The translations under genes were made by a program, and so were the position numbers. The notes under the pieces are model-generated. The model did not search any database. It was not told the DNA's origin and worked only from the letters and a program-made list of their open reading frames with translations. Shown piece after piece: positions 47,260 through 56,836 of a stretch of DNA of 64,000 nt. The stretch's first letter is position 1; the number at the start of each line of letters is the position of its first letter. Source of the stretch: an uncultured Alphaproteobacteria bacterium (GTDB taxonomy: Bacteria > Pseudomonadota > Alphaproteobacteria > Rhodobacterales > Rhodobacteraceae); the NCBI GenBank assembly GCA_902556405.1, contig CACDWF010000001.1, positions 1-64,000 on the forward strand, given 5' to 3'.

Positions 47260-48434
47260 GCTGATACCAATTTTTTAGGTTTTTCAGTTGGATGAAACTT
47301 ATTTGCACTCTTCGAAATATGAGCGCTAATTGTTGGAGATAAAAACTGTTGCGTATTAAATTTTGGATAAACCGTTAACCTTTCACCTAGTTCAAAACCG
47401 ACGTTTCTCACCATGGTATCGAGTGCATCAATATTTGGCCAAGGATGTTGAGGATTGATAAAGTCTTTTGTCACTGGAGATATTCCACCCCAATCATTAA
47501 TCCCTGCATTGATGTACTCAATATGCTCTCGCTCAAGATTGGGAGGGGCTTGAATACTGATTGATGGGCTTAAAATAATTCTAGCAAGGGCTATCGTTTG
47601 CAACATATCGTTTAATGAAGGCTCGGGGTGCTCCGCCATTGCTATGTTAGGCTTTCTCTGAAAATTTTGAATTATTACTTCCTGAATATGGCCGTATTGA
47701 TTATTTATTTTTTCTAATAATAGAAGAGCCTCAATACGCTCATCAAAGGTTTCGCCTATACCGATAAGAATTCCTGTAGTAAAGGGAACTTTCGAAGATC
47801 CTGCGGCAACTAAAGTCCTTATTCGTTGAATAGGGACCTTATCCGGACACCCATAGTGGGCCTCACCTTTCTTGTTTAATCTCTTGCTAGTCGTCTCAAG
47901 CATCATACCCATCGATGCAGAAACATTTTTGAGTTTTTTGAGTTCATATTTACTTAGAGTGCCAGCATTTACATGAGGTAAGAGAGATGTCTTCTCAATA
48001 ACCATTTTACACATATCATAGAGATAATCAGTCATAGAGTTATAGCCAAGAGCAGCTAGAGCTTTTTTGGGCTTTGCATATCTTTTTTCAGGTTTTTCTC
48101 CCAAACTGAACAGCAATTCTTTACAACCGCTATTTTCTCCCTTTCTTGCAGCAATTAATACCTCATCAGGAGACATAATTTTAGCTTCAGGATCATCTGG
48201 ATGCTTTACAAAAGTACAATAACTGCATGTATCCCTGCACATGTTTGTGAGTGGAACAAAAACCTTTTTTGAGTAGGTAATCACTTTACCCCAATAGTCA
48301 TCTCTCTTGGTAGCAGCTTTTGCCATTAAAATGTCTAAAGGAAATCTTTTAACCAAATTTCGATAGAAAGATATTTCATTTTCGTGAATTACAAAGTTCT
48401 TAATACTCTCGGTATTAAACAACAATCGCGTCAT
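47256..48434 (-). CDS. cofG: FO synthase subunit CofG
   Basis: A 392-residue radical-SAM partner of CofH. The Cys motif is C-R-D-T-C-S-Y-C-T-F, followed by family segments such as F-S-L-G-E-K-P-E and H-V-N-A-G-T-L-S. I start at ATG 48434, with GGGGGGAAA 5-6 bp upstream; the frame also has an ATG at 48467 without a good site. Actinobacteria fuse CofG and CofH as FbiC, but here they are separate proteins. It heads the cofG-cofH-cofC operon, divergent from the flavin/F420-type operon. Confidence 0.95.
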   Translation of the reverse strand: MTRLLFNTESIKNFVIHENEISFYRNLVKRFPLDILMAKAATKRDDYWGKVITYSKKVFVPLTNMCRDTCSYCTFVKHPDDPEAKIMSPDEVLIAARKGENSGCKELLFSLGEKPEKRYAKPKKALAALGYNSMTDYLYDMCKMVIEKTSLLPHVNAGTLSKYELKKLKNVSASMGMMLETTSKRLNKKGEAHYGCPDKVPIQRIRTLVAAGSSKVPFTTGILIGIGETFDERIEALLLLEKINNQYGHIQEVIIQNFQRKPNIAMAEHPEPSLNDMLQTIALARIILSPSISIQAPPNLEREHIEYINAGINDWGGISPVTKDFINPQHPWPNIDALDTMVRNVGFELGERLTVYPKFNTQQFLSPTISAHISKSANKFHPTEKPKKLVSA

Positions 48435-48605
48435 AGCAATTTCCCCCCGTAGCCTCCAATATGACATGAAAAAAAAAGATAGGCAATCTTTGTTTCAAAG
48501 AATTGCTTACCTTGAGTTATTCCCTGAGGTAAATTTTATTTGAAGCAATTCAACAAAGTGATATTCTTAAAGGACAAGTTTAATTTAAAAGGGAAGGAGA
48601 ATAAT

Positions 48606-49136
48606 ATGGGGGTACAAGTAGCGAAGTTTATAGATCTAAGAGAAGGTGTTACAGCAAACCAATTTACTATCGGTGATAGAGAAAAAATTGATAGCATATC
48701 TGATCTCGACCCAATGTATAAAAGACTAATGGACGAACCGATAGCGTGCGTTATGGCTGTTATGGGTGGAATTGGAAGACCAAACTTGACTCCAATGTGG
48801 TTCGATTATGAAGGAGACAAAGTTCTAGTAAATGTGGCCGAGCATAGAAAGAAAACAAAGTGGATAAAAGATAATCCACAAATTTCAATAATGATAGTAA
48901 ATCCAAAAGAGATGTATCATTGGCTGAGCTTGAAAGTAACTGTCGAGACGGCAACCCACGAAGACGATGAAGGTGGAGAAAAAGTAATCAACCAACTAAA
49001 TAAAATTGCAAAGAAATATCTTGGTGTGGAAGAATATCCTCTCAGAGATCCTTCCTTTCCAGAGAAAAGAATATTATTTGAATGTAAAGTAGATAATGTT
49101 GCAACATTTGGAACATTTGATTGGAATAATTGGTAA
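48606..49136 (+). CDS. Split beta-barrel flavin/F420-type oxidoreductase (PPOX-like)
   Basis: A 176-residue protein of the split-barrel family that holds FMN or F420. M-G-G-I-G-R-P-N-L-T-P-M-W-F-D and V-N-V-A-E-H-R-K-K-T-K-W resemble F420-dependent members of the family, where Arg/Lys contact the polyglutamate/phosphate. ATG 48606 has AAGGAGA 6 bp upstream; a TTG 22 codons earlier is not preferred. Its neighbour across the divergent gap is the F420 operon, so F420 binding is a strong inference, not proof. The next gene's TTG overlaps its stop. Confidence 0.8.
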   Translation: MGVQVAKFIDLREGVTANQFTIGDREKIDSISDLDPMYKRLMDEPIACVMAVMGGIGRPNLTPMWFDYEGDKVLVNVAEHRKKTKWIKDNPQISIMIVNPKEMYHWLSLKVTVETATHEDDEGGEKVINQLNKIAKKYLGVEEYPLRDPSFPEKRILFECKVDNVATFGTFDWNNW

Positions 49137-50308
49137 AAGTCGGAATAATCGGTGGATCCATAGGAGGACTGACTGCTGCTTGTCTTTTAAGAGACCGCGG
49201 TATAGCAGAAGTCGAAGTTTTCGAAAGGTCACATAGTGAGCTTGAACAACGCGGTGCTGGGATAGGTTTTCTAGAGCCAGCATCGCGATACCTAAAAGCT
49301 TTCGCGAAAATTGATCTAGATGACATAAGTGTAAAGACACAGAAAATTCGTTATCTTGATAGACAAAATGATATAACTTTCGAAAAAGGCCATACTTATC
49401 GATTTAGTTCCTGGACAACGGTATATAAACTTTTGCTTAGAAGTTTTGACTCTAATTCTTACAAACTCGGCCAGGAACTTGTTGATTGGGAAAATGGCTC
49501 CAAAGCCGTAACTGCTAAGTTTAAAAATGGAGAGTCTGCAACTTTTGATTTAATGATTTGTGCGGATGGAGTTGGTTCAGATAGTAGAAAAAAACTTCTA
49601 CCTAATGTACTGAGTAATTATTCTGGTTATGTTGCATGGAGAGGAATAGTCTCCGAAAGTGATCTTGATCAAAAATTAAGAGAAAGACTTTCAGAGGCTA
49701 TTACCTATTACGTTTTCGCTAATAGTCACATTCTCGTTTATCCGATTCCCTCTCTAGATGGCTCTGTTAAAAAAGGAGAGAGGTTGATAAATTTTGTTTG
49801 GTACAGGAACTATGCGGAGGGAAGTGAATTAAGTGATTTACTTACAGGGGAGGATGGCAAATATCGATCTATATCTGTTCCACCAGGATTGTTAAAAGAG
49901 CACCATGTGCTTGAAGCAAAAGCCGTAGCGAAAGCTAGAATGCCTAGGGACATAGCTAATTTAGTAGACGCCACCCAAAATCCTTTTATTCAAGTAGTAT
50001 ACGATGTTTCAGTAGATAAAATGGTTTTTCAGAGAATTTGTCTTTTAGGTGATGCCGCATTCGTTGCTAGGCCCCATGCTGCAGCAGGCTCTGCTAAAGC
50101 TGCTGAAGATGGTTGGCAATTGGCCAATTTGCTCGAGAAGCAAAAAGATATCGATAAATCGTTAAAAATGTGGGAGTCCATGCAGCTTAGATTAGGGAAA
50201 GATTTAATAAAAAGAACAAGGTTGATTGGCGATAGATCACAAGTGTACAACAACTGGAATCCAGAGGAGAAGAGGTTCCTATTCGGTCTTCACAAAGCAG
50301 GTGAATAA
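49130..50308 (+). CDS. FAD-dependent monooxygenase (PHBH/UbiH-like)
   Basis: A 392-residue flavoprotein with an N-terminal G-I-I-G-G-S-I-G-G-L-T-A-A FAD motif (about residues 4-16), the D-G motif near L-M-I-C-A-D-G-V-G-S-D-S, and the G-D-A-A motif L-L-G-D-A-A-F-V-A-R-P-H. This fits the para-hydroxybenzoate-hydroxylase class. It starts with a TTG that overlaps the preceding stop and its own stop is 1 bp before the next ATG, so the three genes form one transcript. The substrate is unknown. Confidence 0.88.
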   Translation: MVKVGIIGGSIGGLTAACLLRDRGIAEVEVFERSHSELEQRGAGIGFLEPASRYLKAFAKIDLDDISVKTQKIRYLDRQNDITFEKGHTYRFSSWTTVYKLLLRSFDSNSYKLGQELVDWENGSKAVTAKFKNGESATFDLMICADGVGSDSRKKLLPNVLSNYSGYVAWRGIVSESDLDQKLRERLSEAITYYVFANSHILVYPIPSLDGSVKKGERLINFVWYRNYAEGSELSDLLTGEDGKYRSISVPPGLLKEHHVLEAKAVAKARMPRDIANLVDATQNPFIQVVYDVSVDKMVFQRICLLGDAAFVARPHAAAGSAKAAEDGWQLANLLEKQKDIDKSLKMWESMQLRLGKDLIKRTRLIGDRSQVYNNWNPEEKRFLFGLHKAGE

Positions 50309-50309
50309 A

Positions 50310-51431
50310 ATGAGTGATTTTGTAAAGACAATGACCATAAGAGCCTTAGCTTTGGTTAAATCATTTAGTAAATCTCAGAAAAGATTGGCATTAAAAAGTT
50401 ATTCTGATCAAGATAGAACTATTTGGTTTTATACGCCCACTAACCATGGTGGACTGTCTTTCGCTGATATGAGCTCTACCCAACATAGATTGGTTCTAAG
50501 CCTTGTCTCCTCAGGGCTCTCCACTTCAGGCTTTAATACAGTTGCTGCAATTATGGGACTAGACAATATACTGGATAATCTCGAGGATTTTAAAGTAAAT
50601 TTTAAAAGAGAGCGGGGTAGAGACCCTCTTCTTTATTACATAACTATTTTTGGAGATCCTGGATCTGAGAAGGAATGGGGATGGCGACTGGGAGGCCATC
50701 ATATTTCTTTGCATTACTCCATAAAAGGGCTAGAAGTCTTATCTTTTACACCGAGTTTTTTTGGAGCTGACCCGGCAGATAGTCCATTATTGGGTCCGCA
50801 TTTACATAGACCTTTAGCTTCATTGGAAGACCTTGGGCGAGAGTTATTCACTTCCTTATCGGGCACTAATTTGCAATCTGCTCTTATATCTGCAATACCA
50901 CCAGTAGATTTAACAACGGGTAATAGGTCATTTGTGACTGATGGGGATAAACCTATGGACCTCATCGATTTATGGAGAGGAGAATTCGAGGGAGACATGA
51001 AAAAGCTTTTACTAGACCTTCAAAAAAATGCCGAAAAATTATTGACTCTGGATGAAAGCCATATTGAAGCAATAAAATTCTCGCTTGAACCTAAAGGTGT
51101 ACAATCAGTATATTTGAAAGACAGTCAAAAAGAAATTTTAGAGGCTTTATTGAAAGCTTATTTAGATCGATTACCAGATAATATGGCTGATCAACAACTT
51201 AAAAACATAAGAGATGATTTTGACAATTTATTTTTTTGTTGGGCAGGAAAAAAAGAAAAACATCAACCTCACTATTATAGAATTCAAGGACGCCGAATAT
51301 TTGTTGAGTACGATAACACACAAAGAGGAGCTAACCATATTCACACCGTTTGGAGAGATTTAGAAAATGACTTCGGTGGAGATGTTTTGAAATCACATTA
51401 CTCTACCTCGTCGCATCATAAACATGGTTAA
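50310..51431 (+). CDS. DUF3500 family protein
   Basis: A 373-residue protein of the DUF3500 family. Visible patterns are H-H-G-G-L-S-F / N-H-G-G-L-S-F-A-D-M, G-W-R-L-G-G-H-H-I-S-L-H-Y and the C-terminal N-H-I-H-T-V-W-R-D-L-E-N-D-F-G. The conserved His residues suggest a metal site and possibly a hydrolase or oxidoreductase, but no activity is known to me. I use ATG 50310, 1 bp after the monooxygenase stop; the frame upstream belongs to the preceding gene's span. Confidence 0.85.
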   Translation: MSDFVKTMTIRALALVKSFSKSQKRLALKSYSDQDRTIWFYTPTNHGGLSFADMSSTQHRLVLSLVSSGLSTSGFNTVAAIMGLDNILDNLEDFKVNFKRERGRDPLLYYITIFGDPGSEKEWGWRLGGHHISLHYSIKGLEVLSFTPSFFGADPADSPLLGPHLHRPLASLEDLGRELFTSLSGTNLQSALISAIPPVDLTTGNRSFVTDGDKPMDLIDLWRGEFEGDMKKLLLDLQKNAEKLLTLDESHIEAIKFSLEPKGVQSVYLKDSQKEILEALLKAYLDRLPDNMADQQLKNIRDDFDNLFFCWAGKKEKHQPHYYRIQGRRIFVEYDNTQRGANHIHTVWRDLENDFGGDVLKSHYSTSSHHKHG

Positions 51432-51441
51432 ACCAAAATTG

Positions 51442-54180
51442 CTAACCTAACGCTGCATCAATTATTTCCATCTGTTCCTTTTCGAATATTGCATAGTTAC
51501 CCCCGTCTGGAGCGGCCCTTTGGGGCCTAGAAATACAATTGAGATGAATTTTTGTTGTTAATGAACCGTTGCTTTTATTTATGATTTCAGAGGCTAAGTA
51601 ATATTCGAACATTTCCTTAACATATTTCCAAGGACCCTGGTTTTTTGGCTCTTCTTGACACCATATATACTCTCTAGCAATTTTCTGAGAAAGAATGTCT
51701 TTTATTTCGGCATGAGGGAATGGATATAATTGTTCAATCGAAACTATGAGGATTTTCAATTTAAGATTTTTTGATCGAAGTCTTTTTTCTAAGTCATACC
51801 TTATCTTTCCTGAGCAAAATACAATCTTACTGTAGATCGTTTTACTATCAGCATTAGCATCGCTTACTAGTATTTTTCTAAAAAAGGTATCTTCTGAAAA
51901 TTCTTTTAGTGAGGAAACACACTGTTTGTTTCTAAGTAACGATTTCGGTGAGCAAACGATTAATGGCTTCCTATAGGGTGCAGCCAATTGTTTTAGAAGA
52001 AGGTGAAAATAGTTCGCTGGCGTGGAACAGTTTACAACAAGCATATTCCCATTTGCACAAAGCGAAAGAAATCGTTCTACTCTACATGAAGAGTGGTCAG
52101 GTCCTTGGCCTTCAAGTCCATGGGGAAGAAGTAATACTAGAGAAGTCATTCTTCGCCATCGGTATTCGGAACAAGAGATTACTTGGTCTATGGTCGTTTG
52201 AGCACCATTAGCAAAATCTCCAAATTGTGCTTCCCAAATAGTGAGTGAATATGGATCTACCAGACTATAACCGTATTCGAATGAGAGTGTAGAGTACTCG
52301 GATAGAGGAGAATTTATAAGGGAAAACCTACCTTGGTCCCTTGAGAGATTTTTTAAAGCAATATATTTCTCTCCATTTTTAATATCATGAATAGCCCAAT
52401 GCCGCTGCGTGAATGTACCTCGTGTAACATCTTGTCCCGAAAATCTTACGGACATGCCCTTATCTAGTAATACAGCGAGCGCTAATGTTTCGGCAGTAGA
52501 CCAGTTTATATTATTTTCACTTGCGATTGATTGTGCTCGTTCCATAAGAAATTTTGAAACTTTTGGATTGAGATGAAATTTATCTGGGGATTTAGTAAGG
52601 AGTTTTGAGAGTTCCTTTAATTTTGTCTTCTTAATCCCAGTAATAATCCTTTTATTTATATCAAATTCGGTAGCAAAAGATATTTTTTTCCAATCTTTCA
52701 ATAACCAATTTCCTTTATTTGTATTGTAATTGTGAGACTTGGCAAACGACCTATTTAAATATCTGTTATAAAGTCTAGAAATGATTTTTCTAAATTTTTT
52801 TGCATTAAAGTCGTCTTGCAACTTTCCCTGACACTGATCTATCGATGCAACTTTATTATCAATTTTTTTATAAAGTAAAGGATCAGTAAATCTGGGTTCA
52901 TCCAGTTCGTTATGACCATATTTTCTATAACATACAAGATCAATGAAAATATCAGACTTAAATTTTTTCCGATACATTATTGCTAAAGAAGCACTTTGTA
53001 TAATTGCGTCGAGATCATCTCCATTTACATGCAAAACCGGAGCCTCTATCATTTTAGCAATATCGGTACAATAATGAGATGATCGTCCTTCCTCTTCGGT
53101 AGTAGTAAATCCAATTTTATTATTAACTACCACATGAATGCTGCCATTTACTGAATAGCCGGAAAGCTTACTTAGTTGGAGTAATTCTGACGCTAATCCT
53201 TGTCCAGAGAATGCTGCGTCTGTATGCATTTGGATACATAAAATGTTATCCATCTTGTTATTTCGATCAATTTTGGCTCTTGCTTTTCCCATTGTGTAAG
53301 CAGAAACGGTTAATAGATGAGAGGGATGTGGTGATATTGAAACACTAATTTTATTTTTATTAAATTCTAGTATGTTTGAGTGACCTAAATGATAAGGAAC
53401 ATCACCAGTTAAATATTTATTTTCAGTAAAAAAGTTTTTTTCCTTAAGCTCAGCAAAAATATGTGCATTAGGCTTTCTTGCAACATTTGAAATTATATTC
53501 AACCGACCCCTGTGCATACCTCCAATAATTATTTTCTTGAAGTTTTTATTTGATGCTTTCCTCAACAGCATCTGTATTAATGGCACAATAGTTTCCGCTC
53601 CCTCACACCCAAACTTTTTTTTGGTGGGGTATTTTACTCGTAAAAATTTTTCAAACTCATTAGCCTTAATTAAATTTAAAAATGCGTACTTTTTATCCCT
53701 TAAATCAGAGGGTTCATCTCTTATACGTTCATAAGTGGTATAAAGCCAGTCCCTTATTTCTGTGTTATTGATATGATGAAACTCAGGTCCTATAGAGCCA
53801 GAATATAAATATTTAAATTTCTTAATAGTTTTTTCGACTTCACATTTTTGAGCATTATCCCTCTCTTTTTGAATTTCAATTTCATTTAAAACCTCGGATA
53901 ATACCTTTTTGATTTCTATGTGGTCTGAAATATTTTTTCTATCTAATGGATCGGTTTTTGCGCTTAAGTGGCCATACTGCCTATACTTAGTTTTTATTGT
54001 GTCCAAAATACTTTGAGCTTTTGTATCTGAGTACCCAAACTTCTTGTTTATCTTATTACTATGCTGGGTTTCTTCAAAGTATATAGCCCAGTCAACTGGT
54101 ACGCTATTTGGGTCTTTCAAATAGCGTCTGTAGTATTCTAATATTGGTTTAAAATCTCCCCCTGAAGGCAAAGGCACCAT
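51442..54180 (-). CDS. 2-oxoglutarate dehydrogenase E1-like protein, diverged
   Basis: About 912 residues, thiamine-diphosphate-dependent. Close to SucA in outline: H-R-G-R-L-N, G-D-V-P-Y-H-L-G, H-P-S-H-L, S-G-Q-D-V-T-R-G-T-F-T-Q-R-H, W-E-A-Q-F-G-D-F-A-N-G-A-Q and H-G-L-E-G-Q-G-P-D-H-S-S are kept. But the usual H-G-D-A-A reads H-T-D-A-A, and F-N-P-S-H-L reads S-P-H-P-S-H-L. No sucB or lpd is adjacent. The start is set at ATG 54180 (GAGGAG just upstream); ATG 54198 is possible. It may be a paralogue with other substrate use, or the only SucA. Confidence 0.8.
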   Translation of the reverse strand: MVPLPSGGDFKPILEYYRRYLKDPNSVPVDWAIYFEETQHSNKINKKFGYSDTKAQSILDTIKTKYRQYGHLSAKTDPLDRKNISDHIEIKKVLSEVLNEIEIQKERDNAQKCEVEKTIKKFKYLYSGSIGPEFHHINNTEIRDWLYTTYERIRDEPSDLRDKKYAFLNLIKANEFEKFLRVKYPTKKKFGCEGAETIVPLIQMLLRKASNKNFKKIIIGGMHRGRLNIISNVARKPNAHIFAELKEKNFFTENKYLTGDVPYHLGHSNILEFNKNKISVSISPHPSHLLTVSAYTMGKARAKIDRNNKMDNILCIQMHTDAAFSGQGLASELLQLSKLSGYSVNGSIHVVVNNKIGFTTTEEEGRSSHYCTDIAKMIEAPVLHVNGDDLDAIIQSASLAIMYRKKFKSDIFIDLVCYRKYGHNELDEPRFTDPLLYKKIDNKVASIDQCQGKLQDDFNAKKFRKIISRLYNRYLNRSFAKSHNYNTNKGNWLLKDWKKISFATEFDINKRIITGIKKTKLKELSKLLTKSPDKFHLNPKVSKFLMERAQSIASENNINWSTAETLALAVLLDKGMSVRFSGQDVTRGTFTQRHWAIHDIKNGEKYIALKNLSRDQGRFSLINSPLSEYSTLSFEYGYSLVDPYSLTIWEAQFGDFANGAQTTIDQVISCSEYRWRRMTSLVLLLPHGLEGQGPDHSSCRVERFLSLCANGNMLVVNCSTPANYFHLLLKQLAAPYRKPLIVCSPKSLLRNKQCVSSLKEFSEDTFFRKILVSDANADSKTIYSKIVFCSGKIRYDLEKRLRSKNLKLKILIVSIEQLYPFPHAEIKDILSQKIAREYIWCQEEPKNQGPWKYVKEMFEYYLASEIINKSNGSLTTKIHLNCISRPQRAAPDGGNYAIFEKEQMEIIDAALG

Positions 54181-54258
54181 AACTCCTCTAAAAATCATTA
54201 AATTTATAGGCTAATTCAAATTGAATCCATTGAAAACTAATTTTATGATTAGGATTAA

Positions 54259-54867
54259 TCAGTAAAGATCCTTATGGTATTGAGTAATAATATCTTTATC
54301 TTCCTTGATCTCGCATTCAATACCTGTCTGATCTTCTATCATTTCAAAAAGGGTTGGTATTGGGCGTTTTCCAGGCCACTTTCCCGGATCCCATAAGCCT
54401 CCTCTTAACATTGATTTTCCACAGTGTAAGTGGGCTTGTGTAACTTTCACTTGTAGAACTGTTTGTGGAACATTGGTTTTTAATCTATGTCTTTCTCTCG
54501 TATCGATATCTTCACTTATTACAGCTTCGCCTTGCACCCTCAATGTCTCGTTTACACTGGGAATTAAAAACAGAAGAGCAATGAAATTATTTTTCACAAT
54601 ATTTAATAATCCATCTATGCGGTTGTTACCTGGCCTATCTGGAATTTCCAATAGGTCATCACTTATTACCTTTACAAAACCATAGGGGTCTCCTTTTGGT
54701 GACAAGTCAATGCTTTGATTATTTTGTGTTCCAATAATAACGAAGGATGAGTTTTCGATAAAACTTACACAGTGTTTATCTAGTTTTTCTAAGATTTTTG
54801 CTGCAGCTTTTTCTTTAGCAGGGCCGTAAATCTCTCTCAATCTTTTCTCATCCATTGCTTTCACCAT
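54259..54867 (-). CDS. PPOX-like flavin protein, MSMEG_1061 type
   Basis: A 202-residue split-barrel protein. N-terminal L-R-E-I-Y-G-P-A, the D-L-S-P-K-G-D-P-Y-G-F-V-K-V segment, R-P-G-N-N-R-I-D-G-L-L-N-I and the C-terminal C-G-K-S-M-L-R-G-G-L-W are the signature of the MSMEG_1061 family of pyridoxamine-phosphate-oxidase-like proteins, whose cofactor and substrate are not known to me. It is 78 bp downstream... upstream of the E1-like gene stands this gene, on the same strand, and both could be in one operon with the ABC exporter before it. Confidence 0.82.
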   Translation of the reverse strand: MVKAMDEKRLREIYGPAKEKAAAKILEKLDKHCVSFIENSSFVIIGTQNNQSIDLSPKGDPYGFVKVISDDLLEIPDRPGNNRIDGLLNIVKNNFIALLFLIPSVNETLRVQGEAVISEDIDTRERHRLKTNVPQTVLQVKVTQAHLHCGKSMLRGGLWDPGKWPGKRPIPTLFEMIEDQTGIECEIKEDKDIITQYHKDLY

Positions 54868-54957
54868 TTTTAATTTAATTTTTATAGCATCACTGTCTCA
54901 CTAGACTTTAAATCGGCAACAAACTAATAGTGCGAAATTACTCACATAGTTTGCTGA

Positions 54958-56790
54958 TCACTCAGCAGCCTGTTCAGTCGTGATAAAACCCCCTGACTGT
55001 TTATCCCAGTATTGTCTATATAAGCCATTAATCTTCAGAAGTTGTCTATGTGTACCTTCTTCAACTATCTGTCCATCCGAAAGAACAATTATTCTATCCA
55101 TTTTCGCCAAAGTAGATAAGCGGTGTGCAATAGCTAAAACAGTTTTATTCTCCATGACTAATTCAAGCGCATTTTGTATTGAGTTCTCAACTTCGCTATC
55201 CAAGGCACTAGTAGCCTCATCTAAAACAAGAACAGGTGAGTCTTTTAATATTGCTCGAGCAAGAGCAATTCTTTGTCTTTGGCCTCCAGATAGTTTTACA
55301 CCTTGTTCGCCTAAATGTGCGTCATAACCTTTTCTCCCCCTATGATCCTCTAAATCTTGAATGAACTCATGCGCCTCTGCTTGCCTACTGGATCGAATTA
55401 GATCTTTTTCTGTTGCACTGGGATTTCCGTAAATGATGTTGTCGCGTGCAGACCTATTAAAAAGGGCAGTTTCCTGAGTCACCATTGCTATTTGCTTTCT
55501 CAAACTTGATTGCGTTATATCGTTTATATTGATGGAATCAATCAATATGGCTCCCTTTTGCGGTTCATAGAGCCTTAGTAAGAGTGATACTAAAGTAGAT
55601 TTACCGGCTCCAGAAGCTCCCACAAGTCCAATTTTTTCTCCTGCTTGGATGGACAAAGAAATATTTTTCACGGCAGCTAAATTCTGGCCATAGGTAAAGC
55701 TAACATTTTTAAAATCTATGGATCCTTTTGATACCAAAAGGTCTGGTGCATTATCTTTATCACCTAATTTATATGATGTAGACAAAGTTTTTACTCCGTC
55801 TTCAACTTCTCCCAGGTTTGCGTATAAAGTCATAAGAGTAAAACTTACCCATCCAGTCATCTGTGATAGTCTTAATGATATTGCTCCTGCAGCAGCAATA
55901 TCGCCTGCTGAAACATTGCCTATACTCCAATAATAAAGGCTCCCACCAACTAACATTACAGGTAAGACTCCTGAGAGACCATTTAAACAGAACCTGAACC
56001 AGGCGGCAATCACACCATAATGAATAGAAAAGTTTCTAAAATTATCCATTGCATCAATAGCTGCATCGTCTTCTTTCTTGTCATGAGCAAATAACTTTAC
56101 CGTTTTTATATTGGTAATCGTATCGACAATTTGCCCAGTTACCAATGCTCTTGCACCAGCTTTCTCACGTGATCTTTTTCTAATCTTAGGCATGAAATAT
56201 CGAATGAGAAATATATATCCAAACAACCAAGCGAATAGAGCTATTGAAAGTGTTGTATTAACAGTTGTAAGCATAAGAGCCGCCCCTATTACCGAAGCCA
56301 AAGCTAACAGTATAGTATGAATGATTTCTATCACTACGTCTGTTGCCGCTCGAGCAGTTTGCATTTCTTTTTGTGCAATCCTTCCAGCGAAGTCATTTTC
56401 AAAAAAGGTAACGGATTGACCGAGTGTCCATCGATGAAGTCTTGATAAAATTAAATTAAAGATGTTTGGTGACACAATGACGGTTTGCGTGTATGAAAAA
56501 GCTCCGAATATTATTGGTCTAATTACTAAAAAAAATAGCAAGCCTGTTGCTAAAAGTAAGATCTGGCTACTTATTGGGTTGTCGGATGAAGAGGCTAGCG
56601 CTGCATCTATAAGGAGTCCCAATAGGACCACAGCAGATACCTCAATAAAACCAGTCAAAATAGAAACTATACCGGATAAAAATAATACGGGAAAACTTCC
56701 TCTTAGCGCCCAGTGGAAAAAACTTATAGTATTAGAAGGAGGAGGTCCCTCAGCTTTTTGTTTATGATTGATCCAGTTCGCAGGCTTCAT
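54958..56790 (-). CDS. ABC exporter, fused membrane and ATP-binding domains
   Basis: A 610-residue half-transporter. About six membrane helices lie in residues 25-330, with the ATPase domain after that: Walker A G-A-S-G-A-G-K-S-T, signature L-S-G-G-Q-R-Q-R, Walker B V-L-V-L-D-E-A-T-S and the H-loop I-A-H-R-L. Homodimers of such proteins export lipids, drugs or peptides. No substrate clue other than neighbouring redox enzymes. The first gene on its strand after the VOC gene (46-bp gap). Confidence 0.92.
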   Translation of the reverse strand: MKPANWINHKQKAEGPPPSNTISFFHWALRGSFPVLFLSGIVSILTGFIEVSAVVLLGLLIDAALASSSDNPISSQILLLATGLLFFLVIRPIIFGAFSYTQTVIVSPNIFNLILSRLHRWTLGQSVTFFENDFAGRIAQKEMQTARAATDVVIEIIHTILLALASVIGAALMLTTVNTTLSIALFAWLFGYIFLIRYFMPKIRKRSREKAGARALVTGQIVDTITNIKTVKLFAHDKKEDDAAIDAMDNFRNFSIHYGVIAAWFRFCLNGLSGVLPVMLVGGSLYYWSIGNVSAGDIAAAGAISLRLSQMTGWVSFTLMTLYANLGEVEDGVKTLSTSYKLGDKDNAPDLLVSKGSIDFKNVSFTYGQNLAAVKNISLSIQAGEKIGLVGASGAGKSTLVSLLLRLYEPQKGAILIDSININDITQSSLRKQIAMVTQETALFNRSARDNIIYGNPSATEKDLIRSSRQAEAHEFIQDLEDHRGRKGYDAHLGEQGVKLSGGQRQRIALARAILKDSPVLVLDEATSALDSEVENSIQNALELVMENKTVLAIAHRLSTLAKMDRIIVLSDGQIVEEGTHRQLLKINGLYRQYWDKQSGGFITTEQAAE

Positions 56791-56836
56791 ATCCTGAGCC
56801 CTAATATCTTTGAATTTTTACTAAAATGAGAGCGTT

